In this document: piece by piece, positions 11,313-21,600 of the stretch
Layout: every line of letters begins with the position of its first letter
Numbering within the stretch: position 1 is the first letter of the stretch
Notes under the pieces: model-generated
Seen by the model: the letters and a program-made list of their open reading frames with translations, nothing else
Databases searched by the model: none
What the model was told of the DNA's origin: nothing
Position numbers and translations under genes: made by a program
Source of the DNA: Phytopythium helicoides
Lineage: Eukaryota > Oomycota > Peronosporomycetes > Pythiales > Pythiaceae
Direction of reading: 5' to 3'
Assembly: GCA_024867545.1 (NCBI GenBank)
Contig: JANFNE010000080.1
Location: 1-64,000 of the forward strand
Length of the DNA: 64,000 bases

Positions 11313-13496
11313 ATGGGCTGCTGCTCGAAAAAAGCAGTGGACATCGCTGGGGAGAATTATGACGCGTCGAAAGCGCGTGCAGTCGCCCCAGCAACGTCTC
11401 GCAAGTGCCGCGACTGCTTTTGCTGCCTTCTGTTTCTTGTTTTCTGGGTCGGCATGGTTGTTGTTGCTGTGATTGGATTGCTTAATGGTCAACCAGCAAG
11501 ACTGCTGTACGGCACCGACTATAACGGCACAACGTGCGGAACTGGTTCCATGGAAGACAAGATGCTCACATTCTACCCACGCATGACTCAGGATTTGCTA
11601 GAACAGGCTGCAGACCCAACGCTCTCGCCCACAGACTACTCATTTTATGGAGTCTGCGTCTCGAGTTGTCCATCCGCTGGCTCGTACATCTGCAACTACG
11701 AAGTGGAGGCTGAAATTCAGGCTGACGCGTCACTAGCTACAGATGCTGAGAAAGAGCAAGAAAGGGAGCACCGAGCACTTCTCAATATTCTTTCAGACGA
11801 CCAAGAGTGCTGGCTGGTGGCACTCCCCAGCGAGGTTGTCTTTTACCGTTGCATCGAATACGCAGAATCCAATTCAACCGAAATTGAAACTTGCGTCTAT
11901 CCAGCCGACTCGGACGAGTATTACGATGTGGTGGATGGTGTGCGTACGCCGAACGCCAAGTGCCAGATCAAAAAGACGCGAACGATTTCAGACGCCACAG
12001 GTCCAGCTCAGTCCAACCCGCTGTACGACACGCTTCAGACCGTTGGTGCTGTGGTGGGTCGTTGCATTGGAGATATTCGCAACACGTGGCCCATGATCCT
12101 TGCATTTGGCGGCGCAGTCGCGTTTGCCCTCGGCTTCGTGTTCCTGATTCTCATGCAGTACTGCGCTGGATGCATTGTGTGGCTCATGCTCTGGGGATTT
12201 GTGCTTCTTCTGCTGCTGTTCGCGCTCATGCTCAGTACCAAGGCAGGTATCATTGGCAGCTCCGAGATTTCAGCATTGACATCTAGCTTGTCCACTGCTG
12301 CCACTGCCATTGGAGCGTCATCAGCTATCAGCGATGGCTCACTTGATCTCCCAGAGACTTTTCGAGCAGCCAACAATAAGAAACAGGTTTATGCTGCTGC
12401 TGCTTACATCTTCTACGCCCTCGCTGGAGTGGCTTTCCTACTGGTGTGCTTCTTTCAAAAGAAAATTCGCATTACAGTTGGCATCATCAAGGAGGCGTCT
12501 CGAGTTGTGAGGCGGATGCCTCTTCTAGTGCTCTTTCCCATCTGGCCATTCATCATGATGCTTGTGCTTTTCATCTATTCAGCGATTATCGCTGCCTTCA
12601 TCTATAGCTCGGCCGAGATCAGTTTGGATAAGTTGGGAAGCACAACAGCGTCTTCAGCAGCCAGCACAGTCCTTAGCAAGGTGAACGCCAATGACGCTAT
12701 GCGAATCATGTTCGCCTACCACTTTTTCGGATTTTTGTGGACCAACCAACTGATCAACGCCATCAGTATGTGTACCATCGCGGGCGCCGTGAGTCGCTAC
12801 TACTGGAGCAAAGAGAAGAATCGCATTGAAATGGGACGCTTTCCCATTCTGTACTCGTTCAAAAACTGCTTCCGATACCACTTTGGGTCGCTTGCGTTCG
12901 GCTCCTTCATCATCGCTGTAGTGCAATTCATCCGCGCGGTGCTGCTCTACATAGATCATCAGACGCAAGGCGTGCAAAAATCCAACTTGGTTGTCAAGGT
13001 GATCATGAAGGTAGTGCAGTGCTGCCTCTGGGTTCTTGAAAAGTGCCTTCGCTTTCTTTCCAAGAATGCCTACATAATGATCGCCATGAAAGGCAAAAGT
13101 TTCTGCTCGTCTGCCAAAGACGCTATCAAAGTTCTTATCACCAACGTTGGTCAGGTTGCTACCGTGTCCATGGTCTCGTTCCTACTCCTAGGTGCCGGAA
13201 AGATCGCCATCGCCATGTCTTCGGCAGTTATCATGTTCGCGTACATTGAAGCGAACTCGGACGAGTTTGGCGTCGGCGGATCCCACGAGATTTCATCTCC
13301 GATGGCACCTATCCTGCTCTCCCTGGTGCTTGCCTGGTTTGTTGCATCGACTTTCTTGGGCGTGTATGAAATGGCCATCGACACGATCTTGCTGTGCTTT
13401 TGCGAGGACAAGGAGATCAACAAGGAGTCCGGTCAGTACTTCATGAGCGACACGCTGCACAAATTCGTCGACAGCGTTCCGGTGCACAGAGAATAG
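11313..13496 (+). CDS. Choline transporter-like protein (SLC44/CTL family)
   Basis: Single exon of 727 residues starting MGCCSKKA, the Gly-Cys-Cys N-terminus typical of CTL proteins (a possible lipidation site; inferred). It has one N-terminal membrane segment (residues ~45-70, preceded by CRDCFCC), a large extracellular loop with many cysteines and N-glycosylation sequons (residues ~75-250), then about nine further hydrophobic segments to residue ~690. The block with RFPILYSFKNCFRYHFGSLA is the conserved core signature of the family. CTL proteins move choline or related cations across the plasma membrane or mitochondria, feeding phosphatidylcholine synthesis; the oomycete substrate is not known. 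An initiator-like ACTCATTGTCTG lies about 60 bp upstream. The gene converges on WDR91, whose stop is 70 bp away. Confidence 0.9.
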   Translation: MGCCSKKAVDIAGENYDASKARAVAPATSRKCRDCFCCLLFLVFWVGMVVVAVIGLLNGQPARLLYGTDYNGTTCGTGSMEDKMLTFYPRMTQDLLEQAADPTLSPTDYSFYGVCVSSCPSAGSYICNYEVEAEIQADASLATDAEKEQEREHRALLNILSDDQECWLVALPSEVVFYRCIEYAESNSTEIETCVYPADSDEYYDVVDGVRTPNAKCQIKKTRTISDATGPAQSNPLYDTLQTVGAVVGRCIGDIRNTWPMILAFGGAVAFALGFVFLILMQYCAGCIVWLMLWGFVLLLLLFALMLSTKAGIIGSSEISALTSSLSTAATAIGASSAISDGSLDLPETFRAANNKKQVYAAAAYIFYALAGVAFLLVCFFQKKIRITVGIIKEASRVVRRMPLLVLFPIWPFIMMLVLFIYSAIIAAFIYSSAEISLDKLGSTTASSAASTVLSKVNANDAMRIMFAYHFFGFLWTNQLINAISMCTIAGAVSRYYWSKEKNRIEMGRFPILYSFKNCFRYHFGSLAFGSFIIAVVQFIRAVLLYIDHQTQGVQKSNLVVKVIMKVVQCCLWVLEKCLRFLSKNAYIMIAMKGKSFCSSAKDAIKVLITNVGQVATVSMVSFLLLGAGKIAIAMSSAVIMFAYIEANSDEFGVGGSHEISSPMAPILLSLVLAWFVASTFLGVYEMAIDTILLCFCEDKEINKESGQYFMSDTLHKFVDSVPVHRE

Positions 13497-13565
13497 ATAG
13501 TACAGTATTCATGACAATGTATCTATTGCTTTCATGCGGCACTTGTCACCACTTTCACTTTCCAT

Positions 13566-16113
13566 TTACACGGCTGAGAACTCTTCTATGTTCCATAACG
13601 CGACTGTGCCGTCCTGGTTTGCGCTGCTGCAAACAGGAAGCCTTGGGTGCCAATCGATATCAGCTAGTGTACTTTCGTTCAGCATCTCAACGCTCACAGC
13701 ATGAGATTGCCCACGCTGCATAAACCAAACCAATGTTAGACTGTGCCATAACTCGGAAATCACATCACGTCGTAGAGCAATACCAACCTTGAAAAGATGC
13801 AATCGATGCGAAACCGAAACCACGAAGAAGTCTCCGCCACCGAGAAAGCGGATCGATACACCAGTCAAGTCGTCTTGAGCATCAGGCGCACGACTGCCAA
13901 TGTCGTATCGGCAAACAGCGACTGAATTAGCGAGCTGGCTCCCACGAGCTCCGGTGCTGGACTCACTTGGAAACTTTTCTGACATGAACTCGGCGATCGT
14001 GCGCTCGAGAACCTCGTCCCCGCCTTCAGCGATGCTGAATAATGACGTCTCATCAGGAGAAAAACAGATAGCCGCCAGAGCTCGGTCGTCGTGGTAGTCA
14101 CCACCCGGAGTCCAAGTTTCGACGTGATTTGGGATCGCAGTCTCGAAAAAATGCACAACACCAGTGACAGTGCCAACAGCTGCAACACGTCCACTGTCAC
14201 TGATTGACAAACACGACAGCTCTCCGCTTCCTTGAAACACTGATGACTGGCATTCCAATTCTTCGAGGTGATTATGGATTACGTGCACTTCTTGCCGACG
14301 GTCGGAAGAAGCGCCATCCGCATCATACTCATACAGCGACAGGCCGGAAGAACCGTTTGTAGAGTAGGACAGATCTCCGATTCTCGCTCCTGTTGGAGGT
14401 GGTAGCGTTGACAGTAATTCCCCGCTTCCGATTCTCCATGCACTTATGGAGTGGTCAGCTAGAACACACAGCAAAGCCTGAAGATCATCGCAATGCAGTA
14501 TGAGAAATCTGTACCCACGCTCTGACATAACATCAGAAAAATTTACGACGCACCTGTTCATCGTCGCTGGTGGTGATCCATGCCAAGTGCTTCATAGGGT
14601 GATCGAGTGACAGTGTTGAGACAGGCGAGAGCTCGGCACCTTCGGTGCGCCAAATGTCCACGTGAGAGTTGCCCAGCTGGGAGATCGCTAGGTAAGTTCC
14701 ATCTTGCGAGAAACGACTTCGCATCACCATTGTCGATACATTCGTCTCCCAGTCGTTTAACAGGTTCATATCTCGAATCAACGATACCTTTAGCCCGCGT
14801 TGAGGGCTCCGGATGCTTTTGCGGGTCCATGTCCCACTTGGAGAGTCTGCATGGGAGTTGTCTGACCCATCGTCAGACAGCTCAGCATGCGGTTCCAGCA
14901 CTGCGAGGTTGCTGATACCCGGTAGAGGCGAGAATGGAGGCGACATGGGACCTCCAGACTCTGAGTCTACTGCGAAGGCATCGTCGCTAGGGCGTTCCTC
15001 CTCGGACATGAATTGGTCAGACCTGTAATGGTCGTTTTCGGGCGAAAACAAGGCTGCAGGAGTCTCGTGCTCTCTGCTGGTGATACCAAACAGCTCACCA
15101 AGCTCCCGCATTTGTTCCCGAGTCAGTCCAACTCGGCTGTCTTGGCTCTGAATCCTGCTTTTCGGGGCTCCTCTGCTCGAACCCAGTCCATTGGGAGAAT
15201 CTTCTGCTGCCACATCGACTGATGAATCCGTAAAGTGCTCCAAGTAGCTGTGCTGCACCATCATGCGCAGGACGGAGTGCAGCTGTCGCCCCGCTTCCTC
15301 CAGCTTCTTGATCTTGGAGGCTGCGTCCAGGTTCAGCAGTCTTCGAAAGACCGTTTTCAGTGCTCTGCTATAATCTCCAAAACTGCGCGGGGTCGTACCT
15401 GAGTCGGCTGCACTCTGCCTGGCTGACCTTGAGGCGCATCTTGAGCGTGGGGTCTTGCAGGCGCGTGAGCTGGAAGGCGAGCAGCGTGGGCAGCGGGAGG
15501 TTGCGGAAGACGAGCCCGAGGAAGTTGCGAAAGGAGGCGACGAAGGCCTCGAGCCACTCCTTGCTGAAGAAGACCTGGAAGTACGGGTCCGTCTCGGGGT
15601 GCTCGATGTACGGCAGGATGAACCATCGCGCCCACGAGTCGCCGACGTCAGCGCCGCGCTGGGGCACGGACTCGTGCAGGCGGTTGGCGAAGCGCTTGAA
15701 GAACTCTGCCGCCTTCTCTCTGTGGCCCGTCTTGACAGCGTTGACGACGTACAGCCGAAGCAGCGACGTCTCGAGCTTCTGCAGGGTCTGGAAGCGCGTC
15801 AAGAGCGTCAAAAACCCAACGAGTCGACCGACGTCAAGCACGAGCCACGCACCGCCGAGTAGGAGGCGTCGAGCGAGTGGAAGAAGCGCGCGCTGAGGAA
15901 CTTCCAGGTCTCGAGCACGGCCTCGACGCGGTAGCTCTGCACGGCGAGCAGCAGCTGCTGCAGGATCTGGTCCACGTCGAATCCGTGCGCGCGGTCGCGC
16001 CTGCGCTCGGCCTGGAAGGCCTGGAAGCTCTTGGAGAAGCCGCGGAAGAGCAGGTACTCCATCACGAGCTCGTCCACGTGCGCCAGCAGCCCGCGCGGGC
16101 TCGCGTCCGCCAT
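13566..16113 (-). CDS. WDR91: WD-repeat protein 91 homologue
   Basis: Exons 16113-15853, 15787-15399, 15340-14554, 14477-13788 and 13715-13566 give about 758 residues. The N-terminus matches WDR91: a LisH-like segment (DELVMEYLLFRGFSKSFQAF), then KLETSLLRLYVVNAVKTG and the WFILPYIEHPETDPYF block. A Ser/Pro-rich low-complexity linker (residues ~250-430) leads to a C-terminal beta-propeller with several WD-type repeats ending DGTVALWN. In animals WDR91 acts on endosomes with Rab7 and represses PI3-kinase during early-to-late conversion; the same role here is inferred. The second intron (58 nt) could use a nearer acceptor giving 31 nt. The last intron (72 nt) is a multiple of three without a stop, so retention would only insert 24 residues. 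Confidence 0.85.
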
Positions 16114-16468
16114 GCTCGCCTGCTCGTCGCTGGAAGTGGCGAGGGAGGTGACTAGAGGAGACTTGCGCTGAGTATGCGGATAGTGGGGACGAGATGGGAA
16201 GTTGACATGTCGACGGTGGTGTCAGTGTTGGATACCTTTACAGAGCGGCATGGAGCTGCTTGGAGCGAGAAAAGTGGTCAGGGGATGGAGGTGGAGCTCT
16301 CGTTGCAATTTGTGAGCTCGTGAGGTGATGGATGCATGGGGGTTCATGATTGCAGAGTCGAAGTGAACGCTTAGGATGGAGGCGCAGAGCGAAATGAACT
16401 ATTGCGCAGGCGGGTTTCATCACTCGGAAACCTGTTGACTGGTCTCCGAGATATCAAAAGCAAGGAGC

Positions 16469-16487
16469 TGCCACACTAAGTGTGGCA
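16469..16487. repeat. Perfect 9-bp inverted repeat with 1-nt centre
   Basis: TGCCACACT and AGTGTGGCA are separated by a single A, forming a near-perfect palindrome in the spacer between WDR91 and the next locus. It could be a dimeric protein-binding site or a chance palindrome. No gene end lies close enough to call it a terminator. Confidence 0.5.
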
Positions 16488-16694
16488 CACTTCTTGCTGT
16501 CAAAGGCTCTCAGGCGGTCGATGGACGCCCCGGTGTTGCGATACACACACCTCAACCTTCCTCACTCCATTGGGAGGAGTTGACCGATTCCAGCTTCTGG
16601 CACTCCGTTCTCGTTTAGCTTTTTGAAGAAGAGCGGAAGCCTGCGCGTGACGAATGAACTCCTTGCTCACTTGCGAGGAAGGCAAGGTGGCGAT

Positions 16695-17395
16695 TTAGAG
16701 CTGGCGAGTGCGGAGCTGGGCCTCCTGGAGCTCCTGTTTGAGTCGACGTTCGGCTGCGTGGAATTCGCGGTCTAGTCGAAGCTTGGGCTCGAGAAACTTG
16801 CGCTGTTGCCGGAGCTTTGACTCTTGAAACTTGAGGTTCTGAGCCAGGTTCGCGCGCTAGCAGGTGTCAAGATCACATCGGCGCTCAGAGGCTCTCTTTT
16901 CTGTTTTCCAGCAGCGTACCTATGCATGCTCAAGATGCCTTCTATGACGGCTGCAATCCTCAAGTCAAGGAGAACCCGAGCACGCGAGGGCAATGAATCC
17001 GTGTTCAGCACTCGTGGCCGAAATTCTGTTGGTGTTCGCCGAGATTTCTGCAGCGCGTTGCTCTTCTCAGAGGCGCTGTTGTAGCACCACTTGAAGCTCG
17101 GTGGTGGCCGATAATTCCTCGAGCATATTCTCCACACTAGCTCGATGCGCTTACCTCCCCGATGTAACGCACCTGACGACAACTCACGCATGGCTGCCAG
17201 GCGAGCCCTTGTCGACTTTCTTGCACTTGCTGTGCTTGCAACAGCAAAACGACTTGAAGAATCCCCAACGCCTCCCAAACCCATCAACTCGCTCACTCTA
17301 TCTCTATAGTGCTGGTTGCTAGCTCTGATGCCACGAATACTCTCCCGATCGCCATTCTACCCCCACATGTGGCCAAGGTGTCCGAGCTTCATCGC
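16695..17395 (-). pseudogene. Poorly resolved coiled-coil gene (possibly broken)
   Basis: The last exon is clear: 16856-16695, following a CTAG acceptor, encodes 53 residues of charged coiled coil (KFQESKLRQQRKF, ERRLKQELQEAQL) and a stop. Upstream coding-like pieces are visible: a Cys-rich segment near 17250-17190 (FCCCKHSKCKK) ending at a perfect GTGAGT donor, joined in frame by a 51-nt intron to a coil at 17136 (VENMLEELSATTELQVV). A candidate first exon, MADWLNAMKLGHLGHMWG, begins near 17395. The middle coil then meets an in-frame TGA before it can be joined to the last exon; no intron I tried repairs the phase. It may be a pseudogene, contain an unseen intron, or be two small genes. Family not recognised. 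Confidence 0.3.
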
Positions 17396-17596
17396 ATTGA
17401 GCCAATCCGCCATTTTCTCAGTGAACCGTCCTGTATAGTCAAAACATGACTGTAAGAAATGAGCATTATACTCACACTCCGCATATAGCATTTCCCCATA
17501 GTGACGATGCGGCAGTTGGCAGCAACATGCGCGACCGGGCGTGCGTGGCGCAGGTGGCTCGAGAGCCTCTCTTCCGTGCTTTCGCGTGCATTAGCA

Positions 17597-17612
17597 GCTC
17601 ATTTCTCGATTT
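17597..17612 (+). promoter_or_regulatory. Oomycete-type initiator (Inr) of the GH31/trefoil gene
   Basis: GCTCATTTCTCGATTT closely fits the described 16-nt oomycete core promoter (GCTCATT, two pyrimidines, then a T-rich end). It lies 61 bp upstream of the ATG at 17673, the usual distance. Transcription would be expected to start within the CATT. Confidence 0.65.
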
Positions 17613-17672
17613 GCCTTGCGCCTCGCGCTGGTTCGAGCTCCAGAGCACGCCTGAAGTCCGCGCAAGAGGCCG

Positions 17673-20600
17673 ATGAAGTTGCCGCTGCTCGCGCTGCTTT
17701 TGCTCGCGTCTGGTGCCGCCAACGCGCTGCAGTCGCAGGCTCCACGCTGCTCAAGCGAGCCACAGAAACGTACGAACTGCTACCCGTCGGTCGCACACTT
17801 CCCCAATGCCTCGGAGGAGCTTTGTGCAGCCCAAGGCTGCTGCTGGAAGCCGCTGGACAACGGCGGCGTGCCCTGTGCCTTTGACGATGCGCGAGCGCCG
17901 AGCTCGTACAGTTGCACGCTGGTACCGCCGGCTGCGCGCATGGCCTGCCGAAACCCGCAGTTTGCGGCTGTGGAGCTACTGGAGGACGCGGATGGTTGTC
18001 ACTCGGCCGGCTGTTGCTTTGACGAAGACACCAAGAGCTGCTTCCAGCCGTTCTTCGAGGGCTATGAGCTCGTGACGCTCGACGAGACGGAAGATGGATG
18101 GAGGGGCACGCTTGTACTGCGAAGATTCGAGCGAGGACCATTCGCCAATGACCTGGCCGCCCTGCTGTTGCATGTGGTGCGCGAGTCGCCCACGCGCGTG
18201 CGTGTCCGCATCTCGGACCCTGCGTTCCAGCGGTACGAAGTTCCAGACTTGGTCAAGACTGCCGAAGACGAGCGAGTCGAACGTAGTAAGCACCAGTACG
18301 ACGTTTTCTTCACACACAGTCCATTTGGGATCGCTGTCGCCCGTCGGGATTCGGGTGAAGTGCTGTTCAACTCGACTCCGCCGGTCGAGAGCGGCCAAGC
18401 GTTCAACGGACTCGTGTTTGAGAACCAGTTCATCGAGTTTTCGACCCAGCTAGCTTCCTCAAGCGGAGATGACGGTGGACCGGTACTCTACGGTCTTGGT
18501 GAAGGACTGGGGCCATTGCAGCTTCGTATAGACAACGACTCCGCCGCTACGTTTCCGCTGTTTTCCAAAACCAGTAACACCACAAGCACGCTGACAAGCG
18601 CAAGTGTGCATCCCATGTACCTCCAGATCGCTGAGTCCGGTCAAGCTCACGGCCTGCTCGTGCGCTCATCGAATGCAATGGAGGCACTTGTCCGTCGCGA
18701 CGCCGTCACATTCCGGCTAACTGGTGGTATTGTGGATTTCGTCGTCTTTGCTGGGCCGACGCCAGATGACTTCGTTGGCGAGTATTCGCGGGTTGTTGGA
18801 CGTCCAGCGATTCCGCCATACTGGGCCCTTGGGTTTCATGTCGGCTCAACTCGTGACCGGACTGTCGCTGATTCTGCGGCAACTGTGGAGCAGATCCGGC
18901 ATGCGGGAGTGCCGATGGACGCCTACTGGCTCGGCGCTGAGTACATGAACAATAGTTTGCCTCTGACTCTGGACGAAGAACGGTTCCCTGCACGAAATCT
19001 CAAAGCATTGGTGGATGACATGCACTTCAATGGGCAATATCTTGTCGCGCTTCAAACCCCAACCGTGGTCAATCGACAACACGCTGCGAACCAAGAAGAC
19101 GAACGATCTCTCCAAGCGTTCGATGAAGGGGACTCCCTTGAAGTCTTCATCAAAGGCATGTACGGTGAGAAGTATGCTGAAAAGTTTGTAGGTGGACACT
19201 GGTCGGTGTTCGTAGATTTTTTCCACCCGAACGCATCGGTGTTTTGGCGCAATCAGCTCGAAATGTTCCACGACAATCTCATCCAGTTTGACGGTGTTTG
19301 GCTGGAACGCAACGAGCCCAGTAGTTCGTGTGATCGCGTTCTGGCAGGGGAGGACGATTTGTGTACTCCTACAGAATCTGTTTATGAAGGCTTGCGCCTT
19401 GACGATGAGATCGAGCCAAGTGTGCTTGTGACTCCATCACCAGTACAACCAGCGCCAGGATTCATTCGTTCACCTGACGTTAGCTACCCTTTTGATCCTT
19501 TCCGCCAGCCGTTCGTGCCCGGCCAAACCACTAGCGATGGCGGCGTGCTGGACGGTAATCTGAACGCTCGGACACTTCCGTCATCTGTCAGTCACTATAA
19601 CTCTATGCACTACAATGTGCATTCGATTTACGGGCTTGCCCAAGCCCGGACAACCCGAAAAGCGCTTGACAAAGTGATAGGACAGCGATCGCTGCTTGTG
19701 AGCCGCTCGACGTTTCCTGGTAGTGGAGCGTTTGCTGGCCACTCTCTTGAAACCTTGGACGCGACATGGGAACATCTTCGATTATCGATTGCGAACACGC
19801 TGCGAATGAATTTGTTCGGAATTCCGTTTGTGGGACCGAATGTTGGCGGGCTCCAAGGCAGTATGACTCCGGAACTGTATCTTCGCTGGCTCCAGGCTGC
19901 TTCATTCTTTCCGCTTCTGCGCTACCACACAAATGAGGCTGCGTCATTCACGACTCCGGTCGATTTTGACGAACCAACTATCAACATTGTTCGCGCGACA
20001 CTCTTGCAGCGATACAAGTACCTGCCCCATATGTACACGCTCTTTTACCAGGCAAACGTGAAAGGCTATCCCGTTGTCCAACCAGTTGGCTTTGAGTTTC
20101 CGTCTGATGTGTTTGCTCGTCGCGCAGAGTTTCAGTACTTGCTGGGACGCTCGCTGATGGTGACACCGGTGGTTCAAGAGAAGGCAATTTCAGCATCTGT
20201 GTATTTCCCAAACGCTACATGGTTTGACGCAGAGGATGGACGCCTCCTCTTTGACCCGACGACGGACCATGTGCGCTGTGCCCAACTGTTCACACCACTC
20301 GCGAAACTTCAGTTACACATCCGCGGGGGCTTTATTGTTCCTACGCAGCAGCCGCAAACAACAACAGCGATGGCTCGACACGAAGACTACGTATTGGTTG
20401 CTGCACTGGAGAGCCCTGGATTTGGTGTGCGGGTTGACAACAAGGAGGCAGGGGCGGTTGGTGAGGTGTACATTGATGATGGCGTCACATTGGACCCGGT
20501 GGAGAATGAGCTGTACTCGCTCATTCGCTTCTCGCTGGTTCACAATGCAAGCAACTCGCTGGTTTTCACAAGCAAGCTTTCCTTCCGCGGATATGATGGC

Positions 20601-21107
20601 CCTGAGATGCGTGCAGAGCTTGCAGCAGTCAAAATTTACGGAGTGCGAGGCGACTTTTACGCAAACTCCTCAATCTCAGCCAATCTGTTGATGACCAGCG
20701 GCTCGTTTTCTCGAACATTGAGGGTTGACTACTTTGCCCAGTCTTCGACGTTGGTGCTGAATCGATTTCGCGTTCCCATTGGTGATGAGTTCAGCGTCCA
20801 TATTCAAGCAGACAATGAAGCTCCGACTGAAAAGAGTCACGGCAGTCGTCATGAACGGGAAAGTGGAGCTGGCAGCAAGAATGAGGGTCAAAACGATGGC
20901 AAAAAAGAAAAGCACGATAAAGAAGACGGAGAGATCGAGAAGGGCGGTCACGGCTGCAAGCACCAGCCAGAAAAGGAGAAGAGTGAGAGCAAGCCGATTA
21001 GCAAGAGCACGATCACACTGATCGCCGCTGCCGTCGCCGCGTCTGTTCTGGCTGCCGTAAGCGTTTTCTTTTACGCGCGTCGCCGACCGTACAACCCTAT
21101 TTCGTAG
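17673..21107 (+). CDS. Membrane-anchored trefoil-GH31 protein with substituted catalytic residues
   Basis: Single exon, 1144 residues. Order: signal peptide (~1-19); two P-type/trefoil domains (~26-70 and ~77-123, each with six Cys and a GCC motif); a GH31 beta-sandwich and barrel (~130-1000); a Lys/Glu-rich linker (~1050-1100); and one membrane helix (~1113-1135) with a short basic tail, so a type I surface or endomembrane protein. The trefoil-GH31 layout is that of lysosomal acid alpha-glucosidase and sucrase-isomaltase. However, the nucleophile motif (WIDMNE in active enzymes) reads WLERNE with Glu545 in place of Asp. The acid/base block (GHWTGD) reads GHSLET with Thr694 at the Asp position, and the usual DLDYMD reads GAEYMN. 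The flanking SRSTFPGSGAFAGH is kept. The fold looks intact but hydrolysis is doubtful; a glycan-binding or chaperone role is possible. Confidence 0.85.
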   Translation: MKLPLLALLLLASGAANALQSQAPRCSSEPQKRTNCYPSVAHFPNASEELCAAQGCCWKPLDNGGVPCAFDDARAPSSYSCTLVPPAARMACRNPQFAAVELLEDADGCHSAGCCFDEDTKSCFQPFFEGYELVTLDETEDGWRGTLVLRRFERGPFANDLAALLLHVVRESPTRVRVRISDPAFQRYEVPDLVKTAEDERVERSKHQYDVFFTHSPFGIAVARRDSGEVLFNSTPPVESGQAFNGLVFENQFIEFSTQLASSSGDDGGPVLYGLGEGLGPLQLRIDNDSAATFPLFSKTSNTTSTLTSASVHPMYLQIAESGQAHGLLVRSSNAMEALVRRDAVTFRLTGGIVDFVVFAGPTPDDFVGEYSRVVGRPAIPPYWALGFHVGSTRDRTVADSAATVEQIRHAGVPMDAYWLGAEYMNNSLPLTLDEERFPARNLKALVDDMHFNGQYLVALQTPTVVNRQHAANQEDERSLQAFDEGDSLEVFIKGMYGEKYAEKFVGGHWSVFVDFFHPNASVFWRNQLEMFHDNLIQFDGVWLERNEPSSSCDRVLAGEDDLCTPTESVYEGLRLDDEIEPSVLVTPSPVQPAPGFIRSPDVSYPFDPFRQPFVPGQTTSDGGVLDGNLNARTLPSSVSHYNSMHYNVHSIYGLAQARTTRKALDKVIGQRSLLVSRSTFPGSGAFAGHSLETLDATWEHLRLSIANTLRMNLFGIPFVGPNVGGLQGSMTPELYLRWLQAASFFPLLRYHTNEAASFTTPVDFDEPTINIVRATLLQRYKYLPHMYTLFYQANVKGYPVVQPVGFEFPSDVFARRAEFQYLLGRSLMVTPVVQEKAISASVYFPNATWFDAEDGRLLFDPTTDHVRCAQLFTPLAKLQLHIRGGFIVPTQQPQTTTAMARHEDYVLVAALESPGFGVRVDNKEAGAVGEVYIDDGVTLDPVENELYSLIRFSLVHNASNSLVFTSKLSFRGYDGPEMRAELAAVKIYGVRGDFYANSSISANLLMTSGSFSRTLRVDYFAQSSTLVLNRFRVPIGDEFSVHIQADNEAPTEKSHGSRHERESGAGSKNEGQNDGKKEKHDKEDGEIEKGGHGCKHQPEKEKSESKPISKSTITLIAAAVAASVLAAVSVFFYARRRPYNPIS

Positions 21108-21600
21108 GCGCTTGATGTATGACGGGTTTGAATTTGGCGTATTGCGACTACGTGGCTTCAGCTTTGATGAATAGCGAATTGGCTCCTCTACTCAGTTGCA
21201 GCTTGCTGCATTATGGCCGGGGTACCCGGCATTGGCGCTGTGGTAGATGGCCACAAAAACCTCCATTTCTACATTCACCCTTCTCATCACAACAATCGAC
21301 GCTAGCTCACACTCAACCGGAAAAGGTGGAAAAAAAGACGTGAAACTAAATAACCTTCGGTTACGGTACTTCCTGATAGACACATCAAAACCTGTTTAAA
21401 TAAATAGTAGTAGTTAAAATATTAAAAATATCGTTCAAAACTAGCTCAACAACAAACGTTTAGTACCTCATAAGCAAATTATCTGTCAAAGATTGATAAA
21501 ACTTTGAGTTGATGCCAGTGTTGCAGTGGCTTGAACGTGTAGCCACGTTCACACGCAAAAAAGAAGCCGTACTGGGCTACTGGATGCGGAGGAACGGTCG
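21108..21600. other. Intergenic, AT-rich, no supported gene
   Basis: This stretch follows the GH31 stop. It contains a 17-bp GC-rich near-palindrome at 21215-21231 that recurs in inverted orientation at 23969-23985, and an AT-rich patch at 21390-21440. No coding frame is supported. Confidence 0.5.
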
